A model generated the notes under the pieces. It was not told the origin of the DNA, did not search any database, and was given only the letters and a program-made list of their open reading frames with translations. A program made the position numbers and the translations under genes. From Novosphingobium flavum (GTDB lineage Bacteria > Pseudomonadota > Alphaproteobacteria > Sphingomonadales > Sphingomonadaceae): a stretch of DNA of 64,000 nt. Positions 42,897 to 53,498 of the stretch are shown piece by piece; within the stretch, counting starts at the first letter, position 1; each line of letters starts with the position of its first letter. Location: positions 176,001-240,000 of the forward strand of contig NZ_JACLAW010000007.1 in assembly GCF_014230315.1 (NCBI RefSeq). Direction: 5' to 3'.

Positions 42897-43898
42897 TTAC
42901 CCCTGTGAACTGCGGGTGCGCTCGTAGACTTCGAGCGTGTCCTTGCCAAGGGCGCGGCGGCCCGCCGGGCGCCAGCGGCCGTGGGCATCGGCAAGGGCAA
43001 CCAGGCCGATGTCGCCCAGCGCCGGGCGCCCCGTGCCGAGCAGGATCGGGGCGCGGTAGATCAGCAGGCGATCGACCAGATCGGCGGCGAGGAAGGCCGC
43101 GGCGGTCTGCGCGCCGCCTTCGATGAAGAGATATTGTGCGGCCTGCCCGAAGATCGCCCGGGGCGAGGGCAGTGCGCGCCAGCCTTCGGGTGCCGCGCCG
43201 CGCGTGAGCAGCCAGCGTTCGGGGCTGCGGTGTTCGAGGCCGGGCAGGCGCACGTCGAGGCGCGGGGCATCGGCGCGCAGGGTGCCGCCGCCGACGAGGA
43301 TGGCATCGGCGCGGGCGCGCATGGCGTGAGTGTGGGCGCGGGCGGCCTCGCCGGTGATCCACTGCGAGGTGCCATCGGCCATGGCGATGCAGCCGTCGAG
43401 GGTGAGGGCCAGCTTGAGGGTGACGTGGGGGCGGCCGAGCTGAGTGCGGACGAGGTATCCGGCGAGGCTTGTCGCGCAGGCGGCGTTTTCAGCGAGTTCG
43501 GCAGGCGTGCCGGAGACGCGGATATGGGCAAGCCCCGCGCCGGAGGTGCGCGGATCAGGATCGGCGCAGCCGACGACGACGCGGGCGAGATCGGCCTCGG
43601 CGACAAGGTCGGCGCAGGCCGGGCCGCGCGTGCTCTTGTGCGCGCAGGGTTCGAGGGTGACGTAAAGCGCGGCGCCGCGCGCGGCCGTTCCGGCCTCGGC
43701 GAGGGCCATGGCTTCGGCATGGGGGCGGCCGCCGGGTTGGGTGAATCCGCGGGCCACGACCTTGCCGTGCTTGACCAGCAGGGCGCCGACGGCGGGATTG
43801 GGGCGGCTCAGCGGCAGTCCGCGCGCGGCGAGGCGGGCGGCGGCATCGAGCCAGCGGTGATCGTCAGCGTTGGCCAACCGGATTGGCTTCCCTGGCAT
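42897..43898 (-). CDS. ribD: Riboflavin biosynthesis deaminase/reductase
   Basis: A 333-aa bifunctional RibD, started at MPGKPIRLANADD (the frame is open further upstream but that is an unlikely extension). The zinc deaminase site is GGRPHAEAMAL with EPCAHKSTRGPAC, where the spacing of the second Cys differs slightly from the common PCxHxGxTPPC. The reductase domain has VTLKLALTLDGCIA and GTSQWITG. It performs the second and third steps of riboflavin synthesis. The start overlaps the preceding gene's stop by about 35 bp. Confidence 0.9.
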   Translation of the reverse strand: MPGKPIRLANADDHRWLDAAARLAARGLPLSRPNPAVGALLVKHGKVVARGFTQPGGRPHAEAMALAEAGTAARGAALYVTLEPCAHKSTRGPACADLVAEADLARVVVGCADPDPRTSGAGLAHIRVSGTPAELAENAACATSLAGYLVRTQLGRPHVTLKLALTLDGCIAMADGTSQWITGEAARAHTHAMRARADAILVGGGTLRADAPRLDVRLPGLEHRSPERWLLTRGAAPEGWRALPSPRAIFGQAAQYLFIEGGAQTAAAFLAADLVDRLLIYRAPILLGTGRPALGDIGLVALADAHGRWRPAGRRALGKDTLEVYERTRSSQG

Positions 43899-44349
43899 TG
43901 GCGGCGGGTGCCGTTGTAAGGCCGATCGCCTTGTCGTGCGCGGCCTTTTCGCGGGCGGCGTCGGCCTTGGCATCGGCCTCGATCCTGGCAACGTCCATGC
44001 CCGAGACCTTGCCGAGGGTGCGGTAGATGTCCTTGATCTTCGCGTCGCGCTTGGCCTGTTCGGCGCGAAGCTCGTCCTGCAGGAGCTGGTTCTCGGCGTT
44101 GGTCCTGGCGATTTCGGCGTCCGAGCGGTTCGCCGTCCACGAGTTGATGTAGACCACGCTGGGGCGTTTGGGCGGGCCGCGCCACGATTCGCCGGCGATC
44201 ACGTAGAACACCCCCGTGGTCATCGCGAGGGCGAGGGCGACGAAGGGCCAGCGGCGCTTGCCGGCCGTGCGCCAGACGGCGACGAAATCGCCGATGGCGC
44301 CTGTGGGGTGAACATTGCGCCAGAACGCGGATTTGCCGACGGTGAGCAT
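43864..44349 (-). CDS. Conserved membrane-anchored hypothetical protein
   Basis: A 161-aa protein I do not recognise. One transmembrane helix lies at about 33-52 (WPFVALALAMTTGVFYVI), followed by a periplasmic or cytoplasmic part with a charged, probably coiled-coil stretch at about 78-125 (AEIARTNAENQLLQDELRAEQAKRDAKIKD). First gene of a run with ribD and ribE, overlapping ribD by about 35 bp. A role in riboflavin synthesis is not implied. Confidence 0.65.
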   Translation of the reverse strand: MLTVGKSAFWRNVHPTGAIGDFVAVWRTAGKRRWPFVALALAMTTGVFYVIAGESWRGPPKRPSVVYINSWTANRSDAEIARTNAENQLLQDELRAEQAKRDAKIKDIYRTLGKVSGMDVARIEADAKADAAREKAAHDKAIGLTTAPAANAREANPVGQR

Positions 44350-44442
44350 GGTGGGATCAGATAGGGGCTGCGGGGCGATTCACCAAGGGGCTCGGTGGGG
44401 TCGGTCAAATTGGCCTCCCCGCTGCGACTAGAGCAAGCTCGT

Positions 44443-44553
44443 CGTCATTGCGAGCGACCGCGGGGCGCCCGGCAATCCAGGGCCATTTGGGCCAGAGCCC
44501 TTGCGGATCGCCACCCTGGATTGCCGCGGGGCTTCGCCCCTCGCAATGACGAG
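44443..44553. repeat. Palindromic intergenic repeat, copy A
   Basis: Left arm CGTCATTGCGAG...GGCAATCCAGGG and right arm CCCTGGATTGCC...CTCGCAATGACGAG are inverted around a spacer of about 30 nt. The same arms occur at 55411-55496, 57239-57271, 57341-57382 and 57684-57725. This is a dispersed repeat family. Confidence 0.8.
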
Positions 44554-44575
44554 TGTTTCGGATCGGGTGCCCGGA

Positions 44576-45301
44576 TCAGCCCAACGGGGCGTAGAGCGAG
44601 CGGCCGTGGCGTTTCAGCCAGGCGTTGGCCGCGTCGATCTCGCCCTCGAAAATGTCTTCGAGCAGGGCGTGGAAGCGCGGGGAATGGTCGAAGTGGACGA
44701 GGTGGGCGACCTCGTGTGCGACGACCGAGCGGCGCACATCGTCGGGCGCCATGCCGAGCCGCCAGTTGAGCCGGACCACGCCGCCCGCCGAGCAGGAGCC
44801 CCAGCGGCGCTGGGCATTGCTGAGGGCGAGCGCGGGCAGGGCGACCCCGGCGCGGGGGGCATAGTCGGCCAGATCGGCGAGGAACAGGGCGCGCACCTCG
44901 TGGTGCATCCAGCGCTTGAGGCGGGGGGCGAGCGATTCGGCCGGGCCGCCGAGATGGAGCGCATCGCCCGCGAGGCGGACCCGGCGGGCGGCGGCGGGAT
45001 CGTGGACGAGGCCGCGCGGCTCTCCGCGCCACGGGATCACGCTGCCGGGCAGGAGCGGCTCGGCCTGGGGAAGGCGGACGAGCTGGGCTTCGAGCCAGGC
45101 GGCGCGCGAGCGGGCGAAGGCCATGGCCTCGGCGGTCGGCGCCCATTTCGGCATGGTGACCCGGACCGCGCTGCCATCGGGCGCGAGGCGCAGGGTCAGG
45201 CGGCGGGCATGCGGCAGGCGGCGGATCTCGACCGGCAGGGTGCGTCCGGCGAGGTCGAGGCTGGGGGCCTCGCGGGCCGGGCGGCGCAGCCAGTCAAGCA
45301 T
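44576..45301 (-). CDS. YgjP-type metallopeptidase (DUF45/M48-like)
   Basis: A 241-aa protein with the zinc motif HEVAHLVHFDHSPRFH (about residues 188-203), the HExxH-x5-HS pattern of the YgjP/DUF45 family. Trp-rich RRWGSCS lies just before it, as in the family. The physiological substrate is not known. Its start overlaps the YcgN-like gene by 8 bp, forming an operon with SCO and YcgN. Confidence 0.85.
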   Translation of the reverse strand: MLDWLRRPAREAPSLDLAGRTLPVEIRRLPHARRLTLRLAPDGSAVRVTMPKWAPTAEAMAFARSRAAWLEAQLVRLPQAEPLLPGSVIPWRGEPRGLVHDPAAARRVRLAGDALHLGGPAESLAPRLKRWMHHEVRALFLADLADYAPRAGVALPALALSNAQRRWGSCSAGGVVRLNWRLGMAPDDVRRSVVAHEVAHLVHFDHSPRFHALLEDIFEGEIDAANAWLKRHGRSLYAPLG

Positions 45302-45794
45302 GGTCGCTTTCGGCCCCTTCGTCGTCGAGATCGTCGTCTTCCACCCGCTCGACCTCGAGCGGTTCCTCGTCGCCCCAGTCGATATGCTGTTCGAGCGGGC
45401 CGGCGAGGACCTCGCTGATCGCCTTGCCGCGCACCGAGGCCCCGGCGGCGTGGACCGCCTCGCGGTCTCCGCTCAGCAGGTAGTGCCAGTCGGGCAGGGG
45501 CTGGCCGTGAGCGCGCAGGCGGTAGGCGCAGGTCTCGGGCAGCCAGTCGAGCGTGGCGGCGAGTTCCGGCGTCAGGCGCAGGCAATCGGGCACGAACTTG
45601 CGGCGGTTCTTGTAGTCCGCGCAGCGGCAGGTCTTGAGATCGAGCAGCTTGCAGGCGACGTTGGTCGGCCAGATCCGCCCGCTGTCGGCATCCTCGACCT
45701 TGTGCAGGCAGCATTTGCCGCAGCCATCGCACAGGGCTTCCCATTCCTGGCGGTCCAGCGTGTGAAGGGGGGCTTCCCAGAACGGGCGGGTCAT
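45294..45794 (-). CDS. YcgN-family cysteine-cluster protein (UPF0260)
   Basis: A 166-aa protein starting at MTRPFWEAPL. Eight Cys residues are grouped as CDGCGKCC (about 22-29), CKLLDLKTCRC (about 48-58), C near 69 and CAYR near 86, consistent with a metal or Fe-S site. The acidic tail (VERVEDDDLDDEGAE) is typical of alphaproteobacterial members. Function is unknown. It overlaps the downstream metallopeptidase and starts 7 bp after the SCO stop. Confidence 0.85.
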   Translation of the reverse strand: MTRPFWEAPLHTLDRQEWEALCDGCGKCCLHKVEDADSGRIWPTNVACKLLDLKTCRCADYKNRRKFVPDCLRLTPELAATLDWLPETCAYRLRAHGQPLPDWHYLLSGDREAVHAAGASVRGKAISEVLAGPLEQHIDWGDEEPLEVERVEDDDLDDEGAESDHA

Positions 45795-45801
45795 GGCCGG
45801 A

Positions 45802-46428
45802 TCACCGCACCCAGCGGGCAAGGTCGGCGGCGACGGCCTCGGGCCCCTTGTCGATCGGCAGCATGGCCACAGGCTGGCCGGCGGGGTCCATCAGGTAGGC
45901 GATGCGGCTGTGGTCCATCAGGTAGCCGCCGCCGGGCATGTTCTTGCCGCGCGCGTAATAGGCGACGAAGGCCTTGGCGGCCTGATCGACCTGCGCCGCG
46001 CTGCCGGTGAGGCCGGTCAGTTCAGGGCCGAAGGCGGCGGCGAATTCGCCGACGCGGGCCGGGGTGTCGCGCTCGGGATCGATGGTGATGAACAGGGGGC
46101 GGATTTGCGCCGCCTGCTGCGGGTGGTCATGCGCGAACTTGTGGAGGCCGTTCATCATCACGCCCACGTCGAGCGGGCAGGCATCGGGGCACCAGGTGTA
46201 GCCGAAGTAGACGATCCGCCACTTGCCGGCGAAATCCTTCCACTCCACGGTCTTGCCGGTGTGATCGACCAGCGTGAAGGGCCCGCCGATCTTCGCGCCG
46301 GCGAGCGGGGGCTCCTCCTTCGGGGCGGAATTGCAGGCGGCGAGCGGGAGCGCGGCGGCCAGCGCGAGGCCGGCGAGGAATGTTTTCGGCTTGAACGTGG
46401 CGGGCTTGATCATGGCGCGGCGGTTCAT
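45802..46428 (-). CDS. SCO1/SenC copper chaperone
   Basis: A 208-aa lipoprotein-like thioredoxin-fold protein. The lipobox is LPLAACNS at about 29-36. The copper motif is GYTWCPDACP and the distal His lies in MDHSRIAYL. SCO proteins deliver copper to the CuA site of cytochrome c oxidase in the periplasm. First gene of the SCO-YcgN-YgjP operon and divergent from the ankyrin gene. Confidence 0.9.
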   Translation of the reverse strand: MNRRAMIKPATFKPKTFLAGLALAAALPLAACNSAPKEEPPLAGAKIGGPFTLVDHTGKTVEWKDFAGKWRIVYFGYTWCPDACPLDVGVMMNGLHKFAHDHPQQAAQIRPLFITIDPERDTPARVGEFAAAFGPELTGLTGSAAQVDQAAKAFVAYYARGKNMPGGGYLMDHSRIAYLMDPAGQPVAMLPIDKGPEAVAADLARWVR

Positions 46429-46496
46429 GCTCTGCTAAACCGCGCTCCGCAAGGGTCGGATGCGGCCGGTGGTGGCCGCATATCAGGGAGTATCAC

Positions 46497-47141
46497 GTGA
46501 GGAAGGTCAAGCTGTCTGCCGGAATCGCCGCTGCGTTGGTTGTCGCGGGAATCGGGCTGGCCGTGGGAATCGGGGGTGCCGCCCCGGCGCTTGCGCAAGG
46601 CATGGGCGGACCGGGCCGCCAGTTCCTCGAGGCGATCCGCAAGCGCGAGGGCGCCGATGTCGACAAGGCGCTGGGGCCGACGGGCACGCCGACGATCATC
46701 AATACCCAGGACGTGACCACCGGCGATACCGCGCTGCACATCGTCACCGCGCGGCGCGATCTCGAATGGCTGCGCTTCCTCCTGCTGCGCGGGGCCGATC
46801 CGAACAAGGCCAACGTCAAGGGCGTGCGCCCGATCGGGGTCGCGGTGAGCTTGGGCTGGGTGGAAGGCGTGCAGCAGCTGATCGAGCGCGGGGCGCGGGT
46901 CGACGATCCGGGCGAGACCGGGGAGACGCCGCTGATGACCGCAGTCCACCAGCGCGACATCGAACTGGTGCGGATCCTGATCAAGGCCGGGGCGAGCGCG
47001 ACCCGGGCCGACAATTCCGGCCGCAGCGCCAAGGACTATGCCACGCTGATGGGCAGCGAGAGCGCGATCGCGCAGGAGCTGAACACGGCGGCCAAGGCCG
47101 CCGCCGCGCGCAAGGCGACGACTTACGGGCCGTCGTTCTGA
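46497..47141 (+). CDS. Secreted ankyrin-repeat protein
   Basis: A 214-aa protein with a GTG start behind CAGGGAG. The signal peptide is about 1-33 (PALAQG), followed by about four ankyrin repeats (TGDTALHIVTARRDLEWLRFLL, GETPLMTAVHQRDIELVRILI). A periplasmic protein-binding role is likely. It is followed 2 bp later by a COQ9-family gene. Confidence 0.85.
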   Translation: MRKVKLSAGIAAALVVAGIGLAVGIGGAAPALAQGMGGPGRQFLEAIRKREGADVDKALGPTGTPTIINTQDVTTGDTALHIVTARRDLEWLRFLLLRGADPNKANVKGVRPIGVAVSLGWVEGVQQLIERGARVDDPGETGETPLMTAVHQRDIELVRILIKAGASATRADNSGRSAKDYATLMGSESAIAQELNTAAKAAAARKATTYGPSF

Positions 47142-47143
47142 CC

Positions 47144-47800
47144 ATGGACGCGGCTGACCTGACGCTCGACGAACTGCGCCTCGCCCTGGCTCCCGGCGTG
47201 GCCGGGGCCGCAGTGTTCGACGGCTGGTCGACGGAGGCGGTGGACAATGCCGCCGCGGCGCTGGGCGTGGCCCCGGCCGTGGCGCGGATCGCCTTTCCCG
47301 GCGGGGCGATGGACATGATCGCGGCGTGGATCGAGACAATCGACGCGGACATGGCCAAGGCCCTGCCGGCGCAGCGCATCGGCAATCTCCCGATCCGCGA
47401 GCGCATCCGCAGCCTGATCCAGTTTCGGCTGGGGGCGCTCAAGGGCAAGGAAGAGGCGCTGCGGCGGGCGCTGTCGATCATGGCCATGCCGCAGAACGCG
47501 CGGCGCGCGGCGCGGACCGGCTGGAACAGTGCCGATGCGATGTGGCGGCTCGCGGGGGATACCTCGGCGGACTACAACCACTATACCAAGCGCGCGACGC
47601 TGGGATCGATATACGCCGCGACGCTGCTGGTCTTTGCTGACGACCAGAGCGAGGGCAAGGCGGCGACTGCCGCCTTTCTCGACCGCCGGATCGAGGGCGT
47701 AATGCGCTTCGAGAAGGCCAAGGCCCGGTTGCTGCGCCCGCGCGACGAGGGCTTCAGCATGACCCGCCTGCTCGGCCGGATGCGCTATCCGGCGCGTTGA
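47144..47800 (+). CDS. COQ9-family protein
   Basis: A 218-aa helical protein of the COQ9 family: LTLDELRLALAPGVAGAAVFDGWS at the start, and the lipid-binding C-terminal block (TGWNSADAMWRLAGDTSADYNHYTKR, LGSIYAATLLVF). COQ9 binds ubiquinone intermediates and assists COQ7 hydroxylase. It follows the ankyrin gene directly and sits before feoAB with a separate promoter. Confidence 0.88.
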   Translation: MDAADLTLDELRLALAPGVAGAAVFDGWSTEAVDNAAAALGVAPAVARIAFPGGAMDMIAAWIETIDADMAKALPAQRIGNLPIRERIRSLIQFRLGALKGKEEALRRALSIMAMPQNARRAARTGWNSADAMWRLAGDTSADYNHYTKRATLGSIYAATLLVFADDQSEGKAATAAFLDRRIEGVMRFEKAKARLLRPRDEGFSMTRLLGRMRYPAR

Positions 47801-47865
47801 TTGACGCCGATCAAGGCGTGGACGTGCCGGCATGGCCAAGGCGGAGCGATGTGCTCGCCCTTGCT

Positions 47866-47884
47866 TATTGAGAATCGCTTGCAA
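47866..47884 (+). promoter_or_regulatory. Fur-box-like site upstream of feoA
   Basis: TATTGAGAATCGCTTGCAA, 30 bp before feoA, resembles the alphaproteobacterial Fur box (AATGAGAAT-x-ATTCGCAA). Iron-repressed expression of feoAB is a natural inference. Confidence 0.6.
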
Positions 47885-47913
47885 ATAGCTGCGGCATCTG
47901 GCAGCGCCGTGGC

Positions 47914-48149
47914 ATGACCCTCGATCTCCTGCCTCTAGGACAGAACGCGCGCATCATTGCAGTGGCGTGGGATCAACTGGTGGACGAGGAAGCGCAGCGC
48001 CTGCGCGCGCTCGGGCTCGATGCCGGGGCGAAAGTGTCCGTCGCGCACCGCGGCGTCTTTGCCGGAAGCGACCCGCTGGCGATCACCGTGGGCCGGATGA
48101 CCGTGGCCCTGCGCCGGGTCCATGCCCGGGCGATGACGGTCGAGCCGGC

Positions 48150-48153
<4 letters not shown>
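47914..48153 (+). CDS. feoA: Ferrous iron transport protein A
   Basis: A 79-aa SH3-like FeoA domain (RLRALGLDAGAKVSVAHRGVF). It supports FeoB-driven Fe(II) uptake at the cytoplasmic face. Its stop overlaps the feoB start by ATGA. Confidence 0.9.
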
Positions 48154-50003
<1,850 letters not shown>

Positions 50004-50036
50004 GGCTTTTCGGGCAGGAAGTTTGCAGGGAATGAT

Positions 50037-50166
50037 TCTGGGGCCGAGGGCCCCAGGCCCCGGAACGTCTTCCGGCGCTGATGTCGTGTGTAAGGCGGCC
50101 TTCCGTACTGCCCCATCGCCGGGAGACGGATTGGGGTGCAGGGGCGTTGGCCCCTGCATTGTCTTC
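50037..50166. repeat. Palindromic intergenic element, family 2 copy 1
   Basis: Between feoB and ssb (281-bp gap). It includes CCCCGGAACGTCTTCC and later CGCCGGGAGACGGATTGGGG as near-inverted arms, then a hairpin TGCAGGGGC-GTTG-GCCCCTGCA (50137-50158) followed by TTGTCTTCC. A related element lies at 51508-51560. The hairpin may also act as a terminator. Confidence 0.5.
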
Positions 50167-50284
50167 CTCAGTCCCCTATATTCCGAAGGCCGCTTCGCGG
50201 GTGTGGGAAAGGCGCTAGCGGAGCATGGCCCCGGCGGGTGCGATCCGGTAACCCGGCGGCCATCAGTTCAAGGGATGCGATTCG

Positions 50285-50842
50285 ATGGCAGGCAGCGTCA
50301 ACAAGGTGATCTTGGTCGGTAACCTCGGGGCCGACCCGGAGGTGCGTTCGTTCCAGAACGGCGGCAAGGTCTGCAACCTGCGCATTGCCACGTCGGAAAG
50401 CTGGAAGGACCGCACTTCGGGCGAGCGGCAGGAGCGGACCGAGTGGCACACCGTGGCGATCTTCTCCGAAGGTCTGGCCGGCGTGGCCGAGCGGTTTCTG
50501 AAGAAGGGCTCCAAGGTCTATCTCGAGGGCCAGCTGCGCACGCGCAAGTGGCAGGACCAGCAGGGCAATGATCGCTATTCGACCGAGGTCGTGCTGCAAG
50601 GCCCGGGCGCCGTGCTGACCATGCTTGACGGCGCGGCGGGTGCCGGCGGCGGTGCTGGTGGTGGCCGTTCGGGCGGCTGGAACGAGGGTGGTTCCTCGGG
50701 CGGCGGTGCGGGTGGCGGCTTTGGCGGCGGCCGGTCAGGCGGTGCCTCGGGCGGCGGCGCGGCCGGCGGCTGGAACCAGGGCGGCGGCGGCTCGTCGGGC
50801 GGCGGGTTCGCCGACGATCTGGATGACGATATTCCGTTCTGA
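50285..50842 (+). CDS. ssb: Single-stranded DNA-binding protein
   Basis: A 185-aa SSB. OB-fold at 1-115 ([45 protein letters not shown]), then a Gly-rich linker and the acidic tip DLDDDIPF that binds partner proteins. Replication and repair. The long Gly/Ser linker with repeated GGGAGGG stretches is on the rich side but normal for the group. Confidence 0.97.
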   Translation: MAGSVNKVILVGNLGADPEVRSFQNGGKVCNLRIATSESWKDRTSGERQERTEWHTVAIFSEGLAGVAERFLKKGSKVYLEGQLRTRKWQDQQGNDRYSTEVVLQGPGAVLTMLDGAAGAGGGAGGGRSGGWNEGGSSGGGAGGGFGGGRSGGASGGGAAGGWNQGGGGSSGGGFADDLDDDIPF

Positions 50843-50868
50843 TCTGGGCATTAGCGCGAGATCAGGTG

Positions 50869-50903
50869 AGGGCCTCGGCGAAAGCCGGGGCCTTTGCTTT
50901 TTG
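50869..50903 (+). terminator. ssb terminator
   Basis: GGCCTCGGC (50871-50879) pairs with GCCGGGGCC (50884-50892, one G-U), followed by TTTGCTTTTTGG. Confidence 0.8.
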
Positions 50904-50968
50904 GTGTAGGGGGCGCATTGCGCAAATTGCTGGGGCCAGATAGCTTGCCGACGGACAACTAGGGGTGC

Positions 50969-51454
50969 GTGCAGTTCATGCCTTTTCAGAATACCCATAG
51001 ATTCGTTCGGGCAACGCTTTTACATCTGCTCATGATTTTCAGCATTTTTATCAGTATATGTTCGGCAGAGGTTCGTGCCGAAGAATCGACTGAGGATGTG
51101 GTTGCGCTTAAAGAATTAGCGGGAAAATCCTCTGATTTTCCGGAGGATATAACCGATATTTTTCTGCGAGATTTCAATAACGGTATTCGTCGTGGCGCAT
51201 TGGACTCGCTCAATAGTCACAATATTCCCGTTCCTGCGTCTGGCATAAAAGTTACGACAAAAATAGTCGATTTTTATCATAATAAAATATTGGAAACTCA
51301 TATTGAGGCTGATGGAATATTTTTCCTGTATAAGTTCCTCGGGAAATCGGGCGGAAATCTATTTTCGGTTTCCTGTGTATCTCGAACGGCGAAGCCATTT
51401 GAAGTATCGGTGCCGGCATGCCAGCAGCAGGTGCAATTGGCGTTCGGAAATTAG
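50969..51454 (+). CDS. AT-rich secreted orphan protein
   Basis: A 161-aa protein I do not recognise, starting at GTG 50969 or ATG 50978. A signal peptide covers about residues 12-33 (LLHLLMIFSIFISICSAEV). The mature part has two Cys (SVSCVS, VPACQQQ) that could form a disulphide. Codon use is very different from all neighbours: many AAA, ATA, TTA and ATT codons and a visibly lower GC content. That points to recent acquisition. No partner or function can be read. Confidence 0.65.
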   Translation: MQFMPFQNTHRFVRATLLHLLMIFSIFISICSAEVRAEESTEDVVALKELAGKSSDFPEDITDIFLRDFNNGIRRGALDSLNSHNIPVPASGIKVTTKIVDFYHNKILETHIEADGIFFLYKFLGKSGGNLFSVSCVSRTAKPFEVSVPACQQQVQLAFGN

Positions 51455-51507
51455 TCGATCGCCGCCTCCCTAACCGATATGTTACGCGAGGAATGGCCCC
51501 GCCTCTA

Positions 51508-51560
51508 ACGCCGGAAGACGGTCTGGGAGCGCGAGGGTGTTAACCCTCGCACCTTCCTTT
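51508..51560. repeat. Palindromic intergenic element, family 2 copy 2
   Basis: GCCGGAAGACGGTCTGGGAG then GCGAGGG-TGTTAA-CCCTCGC and CTTCCTTTTATT. It aligns with 50118-50166 in order and spacing. The hairpin can end the AT-rich gene on the plus strand. Confidence 0.5.
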
Positions 51561-52078
51561 TATTCCTTGGGCAATTTCAATCCGGCCAGCGCCGCGAACG
51601 GCCCGCTCGCGCTTTCGCCCAGAATTCCGGCTTCCTTGCGGGCGCGGTCGGCCTCGGGGCCGGCGGCGAAGGGGTCTATGGCCAGGGCGAGGGACTGGGC
51701 GATGGCTTCGCCGAGGTCGAAGGTGTGGCCGGTATATTCGATCTCGTCGAGGTCGGCGGCCGTCAGTTCGACTTCCTCGTCCGGGGCCTGGGCGCCGGTG
51801 GTGGGGACGAAGCGGAGGGCGAGGGATTCGCTGGCTTTCTGGGGGAGGTCCTCGCCGGAGATCGCGCAGGGCTGGACCCATTCGGCGGCGAGGCTGCCGG
51901 CGGCATTCACCACGTCGCCGTCGGCGGTGAGGGTGACGATCGCTTCGAGGCGGCCGATCGAGACGAGCGCGAAGCGGTGGGCGAGGGCGGCGCGCTCTTC
52001 CCTTGTGGCGCTGAGGGAGAGCGGCGCGGGGGAGAGTTGGCGGCGGTCGATCGGCCGGGAGAATTCGGGGGGCGTCAT
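51560..52078 (-). CDS. YceD/DUF177 family protein
   Basis: A 172-aa DUF177 protein: EFSRPIDRRQLSPAPLSLSAT at the start, the CAISGEDLPQ block with the single conserved Cys near 74, and DLGEAIAQSLALAIDPF. In plants and bacteria such proteins help 23S rRNA processing. The gene is often followed by rpmF; here it is not. It overlaps nothing but starts 2 bp after the cytochrome bc1 chaperone stop. Confidence 0.85.
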   Translation of the reverse strand: MTPPEFSRPIDRRQLSPAPLSLSATREERAALAHRFALVSIGRLEAIVTLTADGDVVNAAGSLAAEWVQPCAISGEDLPQKASESLALRFVPTTGAQAPDEEVELTAADLDEIEYTGHTFDLGEAIAQSLALAIDPFAAGPEADRARKEAGILGESASGPFAALAGLKLPKE

Positions 52079-52080
52079 GG

Positions 52081-52611
52081 TCAGACGCTTTCGGGAAGTT
52101 CGATCCGGGCGGCGAGGAGGTCTTCGGCGGTCTTGCCGTCGAGGCTGGTGGCGAAGCTGCGCAGCAGGGCGGCGATCGTGGCGGGGGCGCCGTTTTCGCC
52201 CAGCGTGATGTTGCGGGTGATGGCTTCGGTCAGGGCCGTGTCATCCGGCAGGGCGAGGGCTTCGCGCAAGGCGCCGAGGCGGCCGCCCAGCACGCTCATC
52301 AGCTTGCCCATGTGCTTGCCGACGACGAGATCGCCCACGCCGGATTCGCGCAGTTGGCCGTCCATGTCGTCGACGAACAGTTCGGTCAGGCGGACCGAGG
52401 GGGCGACGAGGGCCTCCTCGCGCTCCATCCGCAGGAGGACGGCGGCGAGGGTGAGGGTGATCGCATCGAACCGGCCGGGGACGGTGTCGGCGATCCCGCC
52501 TTCAGCATACCAGCGCTTGTCGCGCGCCAGTTCGACCGTGCGGTGCCACAGCGGGCGGTAGGGCGCGCGGTCGTCGGCCGGGCGATTGAGGAGGCGGGAG
52601 AGGAGACCCAT
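52081..52611 (-). CDS. Ubiquinol-cytochrome c chaperone family protein (CBP3-like)
   Basis: A 176-aa protein starting at MGLLSRLLNRPADD behind AAGGA. It has the CBP3 fold signature (YRPLWHRTVELARDKRWYAEGGIADTV in two blocks, LFVDDMDGQLRESGVGDLVVGKHMGKLM). It assists assembly of cytochrome b in complex III. Forms an operon with the DUF177 gene and is divergent from bamE. Confidence 0.88.
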   Translation of the reverse strand: MGLLSRLLNRPADDRAPYRPLWHRTVELARDKRWYAEGGIADTVPGRFDAITLTLAAVLLRMEREEALVAPSVRLTELFVDDMDGQLRESGVGDLVVGKHMGKLMSVLGGRLGALREALALPDDTALTEAITRNITLGENGAPATIAALLRSFATSLDGKTAEDLLAARIELPESV

Positions 52612-52797
52612 GGCATTGTCCTTGGCGGCCGCCCGGCGGCGGCGATGATCGGGGCGCCGCCATTCAGCGGCGATTAAATGGGCGGGCTCCAAGCGCGGCA
52701 TTGCGAGATGCCGCGCGGGGCCCTAAGGCTTGCCGGCGATACAGTTTGTGCGGGGGCCTTGGCAACCGCGCGGGCGTTTAAGGCAAGCGGAGCGACA

Positions 52798-53274
52798 ATG
52801 CAGGTTCTCAGGCAGGTTATGGTGGGCGTTGTGGCTGTTTCAGCGCTGGCCGGCTGCGCGTCGATCAAGGATCACCGCGGCTACCTGGTGGACCAGGCGC
52901 TGGTCGATTCGGTCCAGCCGGGGATCGACAACAAGCTGTCGGTGGAACGCACGCTGGGCCGCCCGACCTTCATTTCGCAGTTCGGCGAGCCGGTGTGGTA
53001 CTATGTCGCGATCGACACGCACCAGGCGGCCTTTACCCGTCCGCGCCCCTATAACGAGCTGGCGCTCAAGGTGCATTTCGATCAGGCCGGCAACGTGGCG
53101 CGGCTGGAAAAGACCGGGATGGAGAAGGTCGTGATTCTCGATCCGGATGGCCACGTGACGCCGACGCTCGGCGCGCACCGCACCTTCCTCGAGGATCTGT
53201 TCGGCAATATCGGCACGGTCGGCTCGGGTCTTGGCGCGCAAGGGCCCAACGGCGACAACACCGGCGGGCAATAA
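52798..53274 (+). CDS. bamE: Outer-membrane assembly lipoprotein BamE
   Basis: A 158-aa lipoprotein starting at MQVLRQVMVGVV. The lipobox is VSALAGCAS at about 14-22. The SmpA/OmlA domain is visible in VQPGIDNKLSVERTLGRPTFIS and WYYVAIDT. It is a subunit of the Bam complex that inserts beta-barrels. The C-terminal Gly/Asn tail is extra compared with E. coli BamE. Confidence 0.9.
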   Translation: MQVLRQVMVGVVAVSALAGCASIKDHRGYLVDQALVDSVQPGIDNKLSVERTLGRPTFISQFGEPVWYYVAIDTHQAAFTRPRPYNELALKVHFDQAGNVARLEKTGMEKVVILDPDGHVTPTLGAHRTFLEDLFGNIGTVGSGLGAQGPNGDNTGGQ

Positions 53275-53498
53275 GAGCGGCCGCAATTCGGCCCATGCGG
53301 GGCTGCGAACGGGCGCCTTCTGCGCTTCCGGTGCTCACGTGCTGGAAGTACGCTGCGCGCCGGTTCTCGAAGGCACCCATTCTCGCTCCGGCCTGAGCCG
53401 AATTCCGGCCACTCTTGCGTGGTGGGTCCCCCGCGTCCGCTGAAGGCTTCCGGCGCCGGCCGCTCCCCCGGCCCGGTGCCGTTGTTGTTCCGGGACGG

